DNA of 64,000 bases from Micromonospora sp. WMMD1120 (GCF_029626235.1 NZ_JARUBO010000005.1:4808001-4872000), one strand, 5' to 3'. Positions 51,430-59,879 are shown, counted from the stretch's first letter. Notes: a model not told the origin generated them from the letters alone. Translations and numbers: made by a program.

Positions 51430-53847
51430 TCACGAGGAGGCGTTGGCGGTGAGGTTCCGTTCGACGAAACCCAGTGGTGGCCCGGCGAGGCGGTCGGCGG
51501 TGCGCGCGTCCGTGACCATCCGGGGCGCGGCGGCACGTCGCCGGTCCAACGCCCGATCCAGCCGGCGCAGCGCCGCCCGGTCGTCGTCGTCGAGACCGCG
51601 ACCGCTGCCGGTGTCACCGGGTAGCAGCTCCCGCAACAGGACCGCGGTGGCGGGCAGCGCGCTCCGGTCGGCGCTCGGGTCGTCGCGGATGGCCAGCACC
51701 TTGAACCGCGAGCCGGCGAGGAACACCGCCTCGTCCAGATCGCTGCTCTCGGCGAGCACCCCGAGCTGCCGGGCGGTGCGGGACCACACCACGAAGTCCA
51801 CGTCCGCGTCCTTGACGGCCACGTCCGTGCGGGCGCTGACGCTGCGGAACGCCGGCTCGACGAGCGTCGTACCCTCCGGGTAGAGCCGGCGGGCCGGCAC
51901 GCCCAGCCGGCCCTGCCCGAGCACCGCGCGGCGGCACGGCGGCAGTCGACGCAGCCCGGACACCAGGCAGGGCAGGTAGCCGGGGGTGCCGGGCGCCTGC
52001 CCCGCGCGCACCGCGGCGTTGACCTCGGCGGCCGACGTTTCGCTGTGGCCGAGGAACGCCCGGACCGCCACCAGATCCGACTTCTCCGCCACCGCGATCT
52101 CCTGACGCAGCGCGGGCCAGGCGGCGAGGGCGGCGTTCACCGTGGTGATCGAGTCGTGGAATGCGGTCCCCAGGGCCGTGGCCAGCGCGTTCTGCTCCTC
52201 CAACGTGCTGGGCCGATCGACAACCGGCACGGCGGACGCCGGGACCCACCGTCGGTCCTCGTCCGACGAGGGCGGCTCGGCGACGTCCGGACCGGAGATG
52301 GTGCGCACTGTCGGGATCGGCCCGATCCCGGCCAACCCGAGCGGCGGTGCCGGCTCGCTTACCGAGGGCTCGGCGGCGGCCTCCGGCGCGTCCGCGACGG
52401 GCCGTGGCGGCGGCACCGGGTCCGCGACCGTGGCGCTCGGCGCGGGAACGGGTGGCGCGGTCGCCGCAGCAGGTGGCTCGGGTGACTCGGCGGGTGCCGC
52501 TTCGGCGACGACGAGCCGCGACGCGGGTGTGTCGGGGGACGCCGGGTCGGCGACGACGAGCGTCGGCACGGGGGCCGTCGCGGGGATCGGCGGGGGAGTG
52601 GGCGGCTCCGGGGGGATGGTCGCCTCGACCACCGGGACCGGCGGGCTCGCCGGCCGCGGTGGCAGTGGAAGGGTCAGCGTGACCGACTCCGACCGCGCCC
52701 AGGAGGGTCGTGCGCGCTGCGGCGCGGTCTCCGCCGCCGCCGATGCCGTGGTCAGGTCGTCCGGAACCGCCTGTCCCAGCGACCCACCCGCCTGTCGGAC
52801 CGCCGCCAGCATCGCCGGAGACGTCTCCGACCCCAGTACGAGACGCCCCGCCGCCGGATCGACGAACGCCAGGTCCGGTGAGGCGTACCCACCGTCGCGG
52901 CGCAGCAGCACGCCCATCGGCACCACCTCGGCGAGCAGCCCCGGCACCGTGTGATGCCGGTACAGCCGGGCCCCGGTGCGACACCAACCGTCCCTGATCA
53001 CCGGCACCGTGTCCCAGACCGGCTCGGCCGCAGCGGGCTCGGGCAGCCGCGCGTCGCCGAGCAGTGCGGCCAGCGCGTCGAACCACGCCGGCTCCGGCGC
53101 GGCGTCCGACGGGTCCAGCAGCGCCGTCTCCACCCGTACCGGAAAATGGGCCGGCAGGCCGGCGAAGAGCGCCGCCACGTCCGCCGGCGACACCGGCGGA
53201 CGGCCGGTGTGACGCAGCACGAGCACCGGTCCGCGCGGATCGACGGGCACCTGGTACGCCGGGTCCCCGGTGGCCGCCGGCACCGCGGTGGCGGCGCGCA
53301 GCAGCAGGCCGGCGGGCACCGGGTCCGCGACCAGCCGCCCGAGCGTCGTCGGCCGGTCGGGTAGGGCCGGCTCCCACGCCGGGGTTGGGCAGCGGTTGGC
53401 GCTGACCGGACATCCGACCCCGCGACGGAACGAGCGCCAACCCCAGGCGCCGGTGCCGCCCGCGGCGTACCAGGTCCCGCCCGGCACCGCGACGACCGGG
53501 CCGTCCGGAGCGAGCAGTTCCACGCCGGTACGGGCGGCGAGATCGGAAAGCCACGGAGCGAACGCCTCGTCGGGACGGCCCACCCGGTCAGCGGCCACCC
53601 ACACCCGCCGGGTCCCGCTGACGTCCGCGGCGCCCTGCACCACCGCCCGCAGCAGCGCGGCGCAGCCCGGCTCGCCCAACGCGCGAGGCGACGGCACGAC
53701 CAGGACGTCGGGCGGCGCCTCGGCCCGCAGCAGCCGCCACAGGTCCAGCGGCTGATCCAGGGGATGCGAGATGACAGCCGTCGCACCGTGCCGCTCACTG
53801 TGCAGTGGTACGCCTCGTCGGCGGCTCCTCAGCCCGATCGCAGTCAC
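51430..53847 (-). CDS. Large type VII locus protein with APDGP module and ADP-ribosyltransferase-like C-terminus
   Basis: 805 residues from GTG 53847 (GAGAGAG upstream). The N-terminal part has VLVVPSPRALGEPGCAALLR and the shared LAARTGVELLAPDGPVVAVPG module. The middle (about 370-560) is a Pro/Ala/Val-rich linker. The C-terminal ~230 residues look like an ADP-ribosyltransferase fold: LYPEGTTLVEPAFRSVSART corresponds to the STS region, and DEAVFLAGSRFKVLAI (from residue 705) to the ExE/phosphate-toxin turn that normally reads ExEVLFPPGTRF. Glu706 is kept, but the first Glu of ExE and the upstream catalytic Arg are not evident, so activity is doubtful. It lacks a signal peptide and lies upstream of mycP. 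Substrate, toxin or structural roles are all possible. Confidence 0.6.
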   Translation of the reverse strand: MTAIGLRSRRRGVPLHSERHGATAVISHPLDQPLDLWRLLRAEAPPDVLVVPSPRALGEPGCAALLRAVVQGAADVSGTRRVWVAADRVGRPDEAFAPWLSDLAARTGVELLAPDGPVVAVPGGTWYAAGGTGAWGWRSFRRGVGCPVSANRCPTPAWEPALPDRPTTLGRLVADPVPAGLLLRAATAVPAATGDPAYQVPVDPRGPVLVLRHTGRPPVSPADVAALFAGLPAHFPVRVETALLDPSDAAPEPAWFDALAALLGDARLPEPAAAEPVWDTVPVIRDGWCRTGARLYRHHTVPGLLAEVVPMGVLLRRDGGYASPDLAFVDPAAGRLVLGSETSPAMLAAVRQAGGSLGQAVPDDLTTASAAAETAPQRARPSWARSESVTLTLPLPPRPASPPVPVVEATIPPEPPTPPPIPATAPVPTLVVADPASPDTPASRLVVAEAAPAESPEPPAAATAPPVPAPSATVADPVPPPRPVADAPEAAAEPSVSEPAPPLGLAGIGPIPTVRTISGPDVAEPPSSDEDRRWVPASAVPVVDRPSTLEEQNALATALGTAFHDSITTVNAALAAWPALRQEIAVAEKSDLVAVRAFLGHSETSAAEVNAAVRAGQAPGTPGYLPCLVSGLRRLPPCRRAVLGQGRLGVPARRLYPEGTTLVEPAFRSVSARTDVAVKDADVDFVVWSRTARQLGVLAESSDLDEAVFLAGSRFKVLAIRDDPSADRSALPATAVLLRELLPGDTGSGRGLDDDDRAALRRLDRALDRRRAAAPRMVTDARTADRLAGPPLGFVERNLTANASS

Positions 53848-53993
53848 GCTCTCTCAACGGGACCGGCACCCCGCCCGGTTCACACGGAAAGGCACCCGGC
53901 AAAATCCTCGTCGTCGATGTCCGTCGAAGTGAACGAACGCGCTCCCGTCCACGTTGACAAGACGTGGCTGCTACCGGGAAAGGGTGGGACACG

Positions 53994-55292
53994 GTGCGGG
54001 GCTTCGGGCTACGGACGATCACCGGGACAGACCGCGGCATGCGCGCGGGCGTGGCGGCAGTGGTCGCGCTGGTGCTGGTCGTCGGCCTCGGCTGGGGCTT
54101 CGCCTACGCGGACAAGGACGATGTCGTTGGCCGCGCGCTTTCCGGGGAGCAGCTCACCGCGCTCTACCGCGCGGGTCATGCCTGCCCCGCCCTGACCTCC
54201 GCCCGACTCGCCGGTCAGCTCATGGCCGAATCCGAACTGGACCCGGCGGCGGCACGCACCAGATCGGGTGGCCGGGGCATCGCCGGGCTCACCGACGAGC
54301 AGTGGCGGCAGTGGGCGCCGTGGCCCGGCGCGCAGCGTGAGGACACCGCCGCGAGTGTGCTCGCGCTGGCGCACCTGATGTGCAACCTCGTCGGCCAGGT
54401 CCGCGCGAGCGGCATCGACGGCGACGGCTGGCGGCTGGCGCTGGCGGCGTTCCTGTCGGGTGTCGCCACAGTGCGCGAGGCCGGCAAGGTGCCCGGCAAG
54501 GCCACCGACTACGTCGGTCAGGCCGGCAAGTACGCGGCCTACTACGAGAGCCTGCCGCAGTTCGCGTCGCCCGGGTCGACCACGTTCACGCCGGCCGGCT
54601 CGGTGCCGGAGGCGGTGCCGCTCCCCGACGAGTTGGTCGGCGCGGTGGTCGCGGCGGGGAGCCGGTGTCCGGAGGTGAGCCCGGCGGCGATCGCCGGACA
54701 GCTGATGGCCCTGTCCGGCTTCAACGCGGAGCAGCGGGGCACGTCCGGGCAGTTGGGCATCGCGGGCTTCTCCGACGACCTGTGGCAGGAGAACGCCCCG
54801 AAGGGCGCCTCGGTGTGGGACCCGCAGCAGGCGGTGCCGGCGATGGGGAATGCGCTGTGCCGCCTGGTCCGTGAGCTCACCGCGCTCCCGGGGGACCCCT
54901 ACCTGCTGGCGGCGGCTGCCTGGCAGTCGGGTGTCGACACGGTACGCCGGGCCGGCGGCGTGCCGGACGTGATGACCCGGGCCTACCTGGAGGCCGCCGC
55001 CGCGTACACCGAGTACTACCGACTCGACACCCGGCTGGCCCCTCCGTCGGTCCCGTCACCGTCGCCGTCGTCGGTCTCCGCGACACCGTCCGTGCGCCCG
55101 TCGGCTCCGGCGAAGGGCACGCCGGCCACCACCCGAGGCGCCACCAAGCCGGCCCCACCGCCGGCCACGACCGCGAAGGCTCCCGCGACGACGTCGGCGC
55201 CAACGTCCGCGACCACGGCTCCGAACACCGGCTACGGCCCCCGCGGCCCGGGCGGCGGTAGCTACCCGTGTCGACGCCGCTGCCGGTGGTGA
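53994..55292 (+). CDS. Membrane-anchored tandem lysozyme/transglycosylase-like protein (paralogue of the 1968 gene)
   Basis: About 432 residues from GTG 53994 (GGGTGGGA upstream; GTG 53964 is possible). It has one membrane span (about 18-38; GVAAVVALVLVVGLGWGFAY), then two repeats like those of the 1968 protein. The first has Glu79 in LMAESE; the second has Leu240 at that position (LMALSG). Shared motifs include GHACPxLxSARxAGQLMAES, AGGVPDVM and YTEYYRLDTRLA. The Ser/Pro/Thr tail carries no ricin-type domain and ends in basic, Cys-containing residues. The start is divergent from the 51430 gene. It closes the secretion island on the right and probably cleaves or binds peptidoglycan; activity is inferred. 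Confidence 0.7.
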   Translation: MRGFGLRTITGTDRGMRAGVAAVVALVLVVGLGWGFAYADKDDVVGRALSGEQLTALYRAGHACPALTSARLAGQLMAESELDPAAARTRSGGRGIAGLTDEQWRQWAPWPGAQREDTAASVLALAHLMCNLVGQVRASGIDGDGWRLALAAFLSGVATVREAGKVPGKATDYVGQAGKYAAYYESLPQFASPGSTTFTPAGSVPEAVPLPDELVGAVVAAGSRCPEVSPAAIAGQLMALSGFNAEQRGTSGQLGIAGFSDDLWQENAPKGASVWDPQQAVPAMGNALCRLVRELTALPGDPYLLAAAAWQSGVDTVRRAGGVPDVMTRAYLEAAAAYTEYYRLDTRLAPPSVPSPSPSSVSATPSVRPSAPAKGTPATTRGATKPAPPPATTAKAPATTSAPTSATTAPNTGYGPRGPGGGSYPCRRRCRW

Positions 55293-55304
55293 GTGTCTCG
55301 GGCC

Positions 55305-55508
55305 TCAGCTGCTGCCGGTTCCAGCTCCGCGCTTTCGCCTGGCCTCGCGCTGGCCGCGTCTCGCGTAGTCGGGGAGGAACACGCCCACAGCTACCACCAC
55401 GGCCACAAACAGTGCCGACCAGTACGAACGATCGGTCATCAGCGAGTAGACAAGAGGGACGACCAAGACCAGCAGCACGATGACTGCAACCTTGGCTACT
55501 TTGGACAT
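55305..55508 (-). CDS. Small two-span membrane protein
   Basis: 67 residues from ATG 55508 with GGAGGG upstream. There are two hydrophobic stretches (KVAVIVLLVLVVPLVYSLM and ALFVAVVVAVGVFLP) separated by a short polar loop, followed by a basic tail (RRGQREARRKRG). It has no recognised family. Its 3' end converges on the 53994 gene 12 bp away. It lies downstream of the methyltransferase remnant on the same strand, but a good ribosome binding site suggests a real gene. Confidence 0.6.
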   Translation of the reverse strand: MSKVAKVAVIVLLVLVVPLVYSLMTDRSYWSALFVAVVVAVGVFLPDYARRGQREARRKRGAGTGSS

Positions 55509-55543
55509 CGGTGCCCTCCGGAAGCAGTCCGATCGGCTGGTGG

Positions 55544-56290
55544 TCAGTAGGCGCGTTGCGCCACGAGGACGTACTCCCGCCCGGGGCGATCCGGGGCTTC
55601 CCGAACGTCGAGGGTGGTGAAGCCGTTCGCCGCAAGCGTCTCCTCGATCTCTGCGCGGCTGCGAAACCTGAGTGTGGAGTCGGAGGACAGCTCCAGGCCA
55701 TCCGAGGCGAAAACGTAGGTGTGCCGGAAGAACACGTACGGCAACGCCACACGGGTGACATCCAGACGCCGTTCGACCCTGCCGAGCCCAGGAATGTCAC
55801 GGATGACGGGGCTTTCCCCGGACCACTCCTTCCAGGCGCGGTACTCCGGGCGTCTCGTCTCGAATACCAGGTGGCCGCGCTCGCGAAGCGCCTCCCGGAT
55901 GCCGTTCAGCGTCGCGTCCCAGTCGTCGCCGAGGAACACCTGAGCGACGTTGCCGGTCATCATCGCGACGTCGGCTGACAGCGCCGGCAGGGTCGTGGCG
56001 TCGCCGTGCAACCACTCGACCAGTGCGGCGCCGGGTTTCGACACCGCCACGTCGAGAGACGCCTCGGCGGGATCGACAGCTGTCACCTGTCGCCCGCTCC
56101 CCGCCAGCAGGATGGGCAGGGAGCCGGTGCCGCAGCCGACGTCGAGGACGTGCTGGGCGTCGAACTCCTCGGCGATCCGGAGTGCGCCCGCTGGCTGGCC
56201 GAGGAGTCGCCGATCTAGGGCGTCGGTGTGGAGACGGTTGGCACCGACGCGGGGGCGGCCCACTCGTTCGACCCGCCGTTCCCGTGCCAC
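55544..56290 (-). CDS. Class I SAM-dependent methyltransferase, probably 5'-truncated and fused to antisense of another gene
   Basis: The frame encodes a clear methyltransferase core: VLDVGCGTGSLPILLAGSG (SAM-binding motif I), then VTAVDPAEASLDVA, HGDATTLP and LVFETRRPEYRAW. It ends in an intact C-terminus (DRPGREYVLVAQRAY). Upstream of about position 56172 the protein sequence no longer looks like a methyltransferase; that DNA encodes, on the other strand, the end of a cyclase-family protein. The natural N-terminal ~40 residues therefore seem to have been lost at a recombination junction. Any translated product would carry an artificial N-terminus. Substrate is unknown. Confidence 0.6.
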   Translation of the reverse strand: MARERRVERVGRPRVGANRLHTDALDRRLLGQPAGALRIAEEFDAQHVLDVGCGTGSLPILLAGSGRQVTAVDPAEASLDVAVSKPGAALVEWLHGDATTLPALSADVAMMTGNVAQVFLGDDWDATLNGIREALRERGHLVFETRRPEYRAWKEWSGESPVIRDIPGLGRVERRLDVTRVALPYVFFRHTYVFASDGLELSSDSTLRFRSRAEIEETLAANGFTTLDVREAPDRPGREYVLVAQRAY

Positions 56291-56443
56291 TCGTTCCTGC
56301 TCGGCCAGGACAAGTACGGCCTGACCCAGCTCCGCAACCTGGCGCAGCTGCCGACGACCGGCGCGGTGGTGATCGCCGGGCCGCTGCCGATCGTCTCCGG
56401 GTCAGGCAGCCCGTGCCGGGTCCTCGCGCTCGTTGAACGGTAG
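56172..56443 (+). pseudogene. Cyclase-family (kynurenine formamidase-like) C-terminal remnant with in-frame stop
   Basis: Only the C-terminal third is present: PECARWLAEESPI, a TAG stop at 56216-56218, then in the same frame GVGVETVGTDAGAAHSFDPP and the normal ending SGSPCRVLALVER. The VETVGTDAGAAH segment is characteristic of the cyclase/kynurenine formamidase family. The N-terminal two thirds, including the metal-binding HxGTHxDxP motif, are missing because the sequence joins a methyltransferase gene. The internal stop and 5' loss make it a pseudogene. Confidence 0.75.
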
Positions 56444-56456
56444 GGCCGGGCCACCG

Positions 56457-57857
56457 ATGCGGGTAGCCGAGGTGGTCGGGCGGGTGCTCCACGCGCACGG
56501 CGCACGGTGCGTCTTCGGAGTCGTCGGCAGCGGCAACTTCCATGTCACGAACGCGCTCGTGGCGGCCGGCGCCCGCTTCGTGGCGGCTGCCCACGAGGGC
56601 GGCGCGGCGAGCATGGCGGACGGCTACGCCCCGCACCTCCGGGTCGGTGGGCGTGCTCTCCGTACACCAGGGTCCGGGTGTCACCAACGCGCTGACCGGC
56701 CTCACCGAGGCCGCGAAGAGCCGTACCCCGATGGTGGTCCTGGCCCCGGAGGCGACCGCGCCGCGATCCAACTTCTTCCTCGACCTCCCGGCGCTGGCCG
56801 CCGCGATCGGCGCCGACTTGCATCGGGTACGCGCGGAGCACGCCGCCGAGGATGCCAGCGCCGCGTATCGGGCCGCCGCCCGGGGCGCGACGGTGGTGCT
56901 CGCCCTCCCGTTGGAGGTGCAGAGCGCTATGGCCAACCCATGGTCCGGCCCGATCTCCGCGGTCGCGCCGGCTTCGTCCACCGTCCCGCAGGTCGAGCCG
57001 TTGCTGGCGGCGTTCCGGGCCGCCCGTCGAGCGGTCTTCATCGCGGGCCGGGGCGCTCGGGCCGCCCGGGACCCGCTGACCCGGCTCGCCGACGCGTGCG
57101 GCGCGCTGCTCGCGGTCTCGGCGGCGGCGAAGGGACTGTTCGCCGGCAACCCGTGGAACCTCGACGTTACCGGCGCTTCGCCACCCCGCTCGCCGCCGAG
57201 CTGATCGGCGCGGCGGACCTCGTCGTCGCGTGGGGCAGCACGCTGAACATGTGGACCACCCGGCACGGCGAACTGATTTCGCCCTCCGCCGTTGTCGCCC
57301 AGGTGGACAACGATCCGGCCGCGTTCGGGGTGAACCGCCCGGTCGACCTGGCGGTGGCCGGCGAGGTGACGGCGGTCGCCGAGGCGGTGCTCGGTCGGCT
57401 GGACGCCGCCGCGACCGGCGATTGGCGTACGCCGGAGCTGGCCCGACGGATTCGCGAGCACGGCCGCTGGCGGTCGGTCCCGTGCTCCGACGAGGGTGTG
57501 CCGCCTCGCGACGACGCCCCGGCGACGATCGACCCGCGGACGCTTTCGGCCGCCCTGGACGACCTGCTGCCGCCCGAGCGGACGGTGGCGGTCGACTCCG
57601 GGAACTTCATGGGTTACCCGTCGATGTGGCTCGACGTGCCGGACGTTGCCGGGTTCTGCTTCACCCAGGCGTTCCAGTCGGTCGGGCTCGGCCTGGCCAG
57701 CGCGCTCGGCGCGGCGGTCGCCCGTCCGGACCGTCGACGACTCGAACCGGTGCGCGGCTGGCTCGCCGGCCCGCGTACCCGACCGTTGGTGATCGACGCG
57801 AAGGTCTCCGGCGCGCGCGGCTCGTGGTGGCTGGAGGAGGCGTTCCGCGGTCATTGA
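56457..57857 (+). pseudogene. Thiamine-diphosphate-dependent enzyme (acetolactate synthase/benzoylformate decarboxylase-like), decayed
   Basis: The sequence starts normally at ATG 56457 (VAEVVGRVLHAHGARCVFGV; AAAHEGGAASMADGYA). A single extra C in a CCCC run (56629-56632) shifts the frame into GSVGVLSVHQGPGVTNALTG. Near 57173-57176 one missing base shifts it again into ATPLAAELIGAADLVVAWGS. In the last frame, GLGLASALGAAVARPDR is joined directly to LEPVRGWLAGPRTRPLVIDA. About 100 residues that normally carry the GDG...N cofactor-binding motif are missing. Two frameshifts plus this deletion make a functional product very unlikely. It lies 13 bp after the cyclase remnant, suggesting a decayed catabolic operon. 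Confidence 0.8.
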
Positions 57858-58336
57858 ACAGAGGCCGGGGTCCAGGCGAACCGGATGGCTGGCGCCTTCT
57901 CCTCGTTGCCGGACCCGTCATCAGTCTCGAGTCTGGTGAAGCCGTGACGGAGGTAGAACCTCTGCGCCGCGACGTTCGTCGCGAACGTCCAAAGCTGAAG
58001 TCCCTCCGGTCGACGCGACTTGGCAAGCGCGACGAGCTGCGAACCCAGCCCGCGACCGGTGACGGATGGTTCGACGTAGAGCTGGTCGAGCCAGTCGTCG
58101 TGGAGGACCAGCACCGCCAACACAGCGCCGTCGCGCCTCTCCGCCAGCCATACCTCACGCTGGGGGATGACGACCGCCCTCAACCAGTCGCGCACCTCGG
58201 CATCCGAGTGGACCGCCGGGGGAATCGCGGCGGCGCGACGTGACCGGATGAGGACGTCCGCGACCGCCGGGGCGTCGTCGGGCCCGGCGCGACGAGGAGT
58301 TGCCGCTGCCAGTTGCCGATCGTCTGAGGGATCCAT
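57851..58336 (-). CDS. GNAT family N-acetyltransferase
   Basis: 161 residues from ATG 58336. It has GNAT features: RRAGPDDAPAVADVLIRSRR at the start, WLAERRDGAVLAVLVLHDDW, then DQLYVEPSVTGRGLGSQLVA (acetyl-CoA-binding motif A, with RGLGS). The end is FYLRHGFTRLETDDGS (motif B region). The substrate cannot be told from sequence. Its 3' end overlaps the end of the convergent pseudogene by 7 bp. Confidence 0.88.
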   Translation of the reverse strand: MDPSDDRQLAAATPRRAGPDDAPAVADVLIRSRRAAAIPPAVHSDAEVRDWLRAVVIPQREVWLAERRDGAVLAVLVLHDDWLDQLYVEPSVTGRGLGSQLVALAKSRRPEGLQLWTFATNVAAQRFYLRHGFTRLETDDGSGNEEKAPAIRFAWTPASVQ

Positions 58337-58425
58337 GGCGCTGATGCTCCTCGTCTCCACCGCGGCACGGACACTTTCGGTAGCTGGGTGCGGTCGTTGA
58401 GGGTCACCACACCCGGCACCGCCGT

Positions 58426-58614
58426 TCAGGCGTTGAATTCGCCAGCCTTCATGCCCTGTACGAAGTCGACCCACCGGTCGGCGTCGAAGGACAGCATCGC
58501 TCCCTCCCGGTCCTTGGAGTCTCTGACCAGGACGACCTGGGACGGTCTGGCAACCTCGACGCAGTTGCCGCCCCCGTTGCTGCGCGTGCTCTTCTTCCAC
58601 TTGAGCGTGGTCAT
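58426..58614 (-). CDS. DUF397 domain protein
   Basis: 62 residues from ATG 58614, overlapping the stop of the XRE regulator (ATGA). It has the DUF397 pattern WKKSTRSNGGGNCVEVA ... VLVRDSKD ... W..FV.G. Such proteins are encoded next to XRE/DUF5753 regulators throughout actinobacteria and are thought to act with them. The pairing here is exactly that arrangement. Confidence 0.9.
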   Translation of the reverse strand: MTTLKWKKSTRSNGGGNCVEVARPSQVVLVRDSKDREGAMLSFDADRWVDFVQGMKAGEFNA

Positions 58615-59465
58615 CACTGTTCCTCTGCGATCGTTGCTATGAGTTTGCGGGACTGCGCCTGGGTGAGCGCTGGCGACTCCATGGCGGCCCACGCCTCCCC
58701 GTACGCTGCGACCTCACCTGGTTTGTCGAGGTACAAGGCCCCGGTGAGACTGTCGGAGTAGACGATTGAGGGCTCAGTTCCTCCTTCGAAGTCAAGGATC
58801 GTGAACGTGCCGCTGGTCATGTTGCCTTTGTGTAGGCCCACGGCGAGCGGGATCACCCGCAGCGAGACGTTTGGCTGCCGACTGACCGTGACCAGGCGCT
58901 GTAATTGCTCCACGTCTACGCCGCGCCGCAGGACGGCCTCGTCGAGCAGCACGTCAAACTGCGGCGCACGTGGGGTGAGACGGGTCAGAAGACCTTGTCG
59001 ACCGAGGCGTACGGCTACCCCACGCTGTCTCTCCTCGTGGGTCATGTCGGGGCGGGCTACCTCGTAGACGCGGGTGGCGTACGCCTCGGTCTGCAACAGA
59101 CCGGGGACAAGTTGGACCTCATAGGTTCGGAGGCGGGCGGCAGCGGCTTCCAGCCCCACGTACAACTCGAACCATTCAGGGATGGCGTCACCATAGGAGT
59201 GCCACCAGCCGCGGCCCTTCGTCTCCTTGGCGAGACCCATCAGAGCCACGGTCAATTCTGGTGACGCCCGGTAAACCTTGCACATCGCTTCCACGTCGAG
59301 CGACCGCATCGAGGTGGCACCAGTCTCGATGCGCCAGATCTTCGGGGTGGACCACTCCAGAGAGTCGGCTGCCGCCTTGACCGTCATGCGTGCTTCCTCG
59401 CGAAGTTGCCGCAGGTATCGCCCGAGCTGACGCCTCGGAACTGTTGATCCGGTGTCTGTCGTCAC
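58614..59465 (-). CDS. XRE family helix-turn-helix regulator with DUF5753 domain
   Basis: 283 residues from GTG 59465, with GAGAGGAAG upstream. The N-terminal helix-turn-helix (about 12-70) contains RYLRQLREEARMTVKAAADS and WSTPKIWRIETG. The DUF5753-type domain (about 95-270) has RLRTYEVQLVPGLLQTEAYA and PNVSLRVIPLAVGLH. It is coupled to the DUF397 gene. A near-perfect palindrome 22-54 bases upstream (59487-59519) is a likely autoregulatory operator. Relatives influence development or antibiotic production in Streptomyces (family knowledge). Confidence 0.92.
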   Translation of the reverse strand: MTTDTGSTVPRRQLGRYLRQLREEARMTVKAAADSLEWSTPKIWRIETGATSMRSLDVEAMCKVYRASPELTVALMGLAKETKGRGWWHSYGDAIPEWFELYVGLEAAAARLRTYEVQLVPGLLQTEAYATRVYEVARPDMTHEERQRGVAVRLGRQGLLTRLTPRAPQFDVLLDEAVLRRGVDVEQLQRLVTVSRQPNVSLRVIPLAVGLHKGNMTSGTFTILDFEGGTEPSIVYSDSLTGALYLDKPGEVAAYGEAWAAMESPALTQAQSRKLIATIAEEQ

Positions 59466-59486
59466 TGGCTACTTCCTCTCCGTGAC

Positions 59487-59519
59487 TACATACCGGGCGA
59501 AACCTGCGCTCGGTATGTA
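59487..59519. promoter_or_regulatory. Palindromic operator candidate upstream of the XRE regulator
   Basis: Inverted repeat with 13-base arms, TACATACCGGGCG and CGCTCGGTATGTA, separated by 7 bases (AAACCTG); 12 of 13 arm positions pair. It starts 22 bases from the regulator GTG, immediately beyond its ribosome binding site. It lies in a region that becomes unusually AT-rich toward 59615. The position and symmetry suit binding by the adjacent XRE protein. Confidence 0.55.
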
Positions 59520-59693
59520 ACACCTGTCGGCCACTCTTAGCAACGGAGTGGGTCAATGTGAAATCTACTATATCGTTTCATCCAAAATGTAATATTGCAT
59601 CTGTCGCCGCGTGAGTAAACGATGACGTTGGGTGTGGCGATCGAGTGGCCGTGCGTGGACCAGTCGCCACCTCCCATCTCCGAGGGAGGACAG

Positions 59694-59879
59694 ATGGGCA
59701 GGCGCATCTCTTACAACCAGTACCTCACGGCAGTAGCCACAACCCTGGCCCGCAGGCACAAGCCGGTGTGGTCGTGGATCAAGTGGCGCAACGTCTGTAG
59801 GTGCGGGAACGAGCTGCCGTGCCGCACCAGACACAAGGTCCCGATCAACCGTGGTCACTGGCCAGGTGAGAGCCGGTGA
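59694..59879 (+). CDS. Small Cys-containing hypothetical protein
   Basis: 61 residues from ATG 59694, with GAGGGAGGA just upstream, which sets the start. It is basic and Trp-rich (VWSWIKWRNV), with CRCGNELPC suggesting a small zinc site or a disulfide. The stop overlaps the next GTG. It diverges from the XRE regulator; the ~229-bp region between them contains the operator candidate and an AT-rich stretch likely to hold promoters. No family was recognised. Confidence 0.55.
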   Translation: MGRRISYNQYLTAVATTLARRHKPVWSWIKWRNVCRCGNELPCRTRHKVPINRGHWPGESR

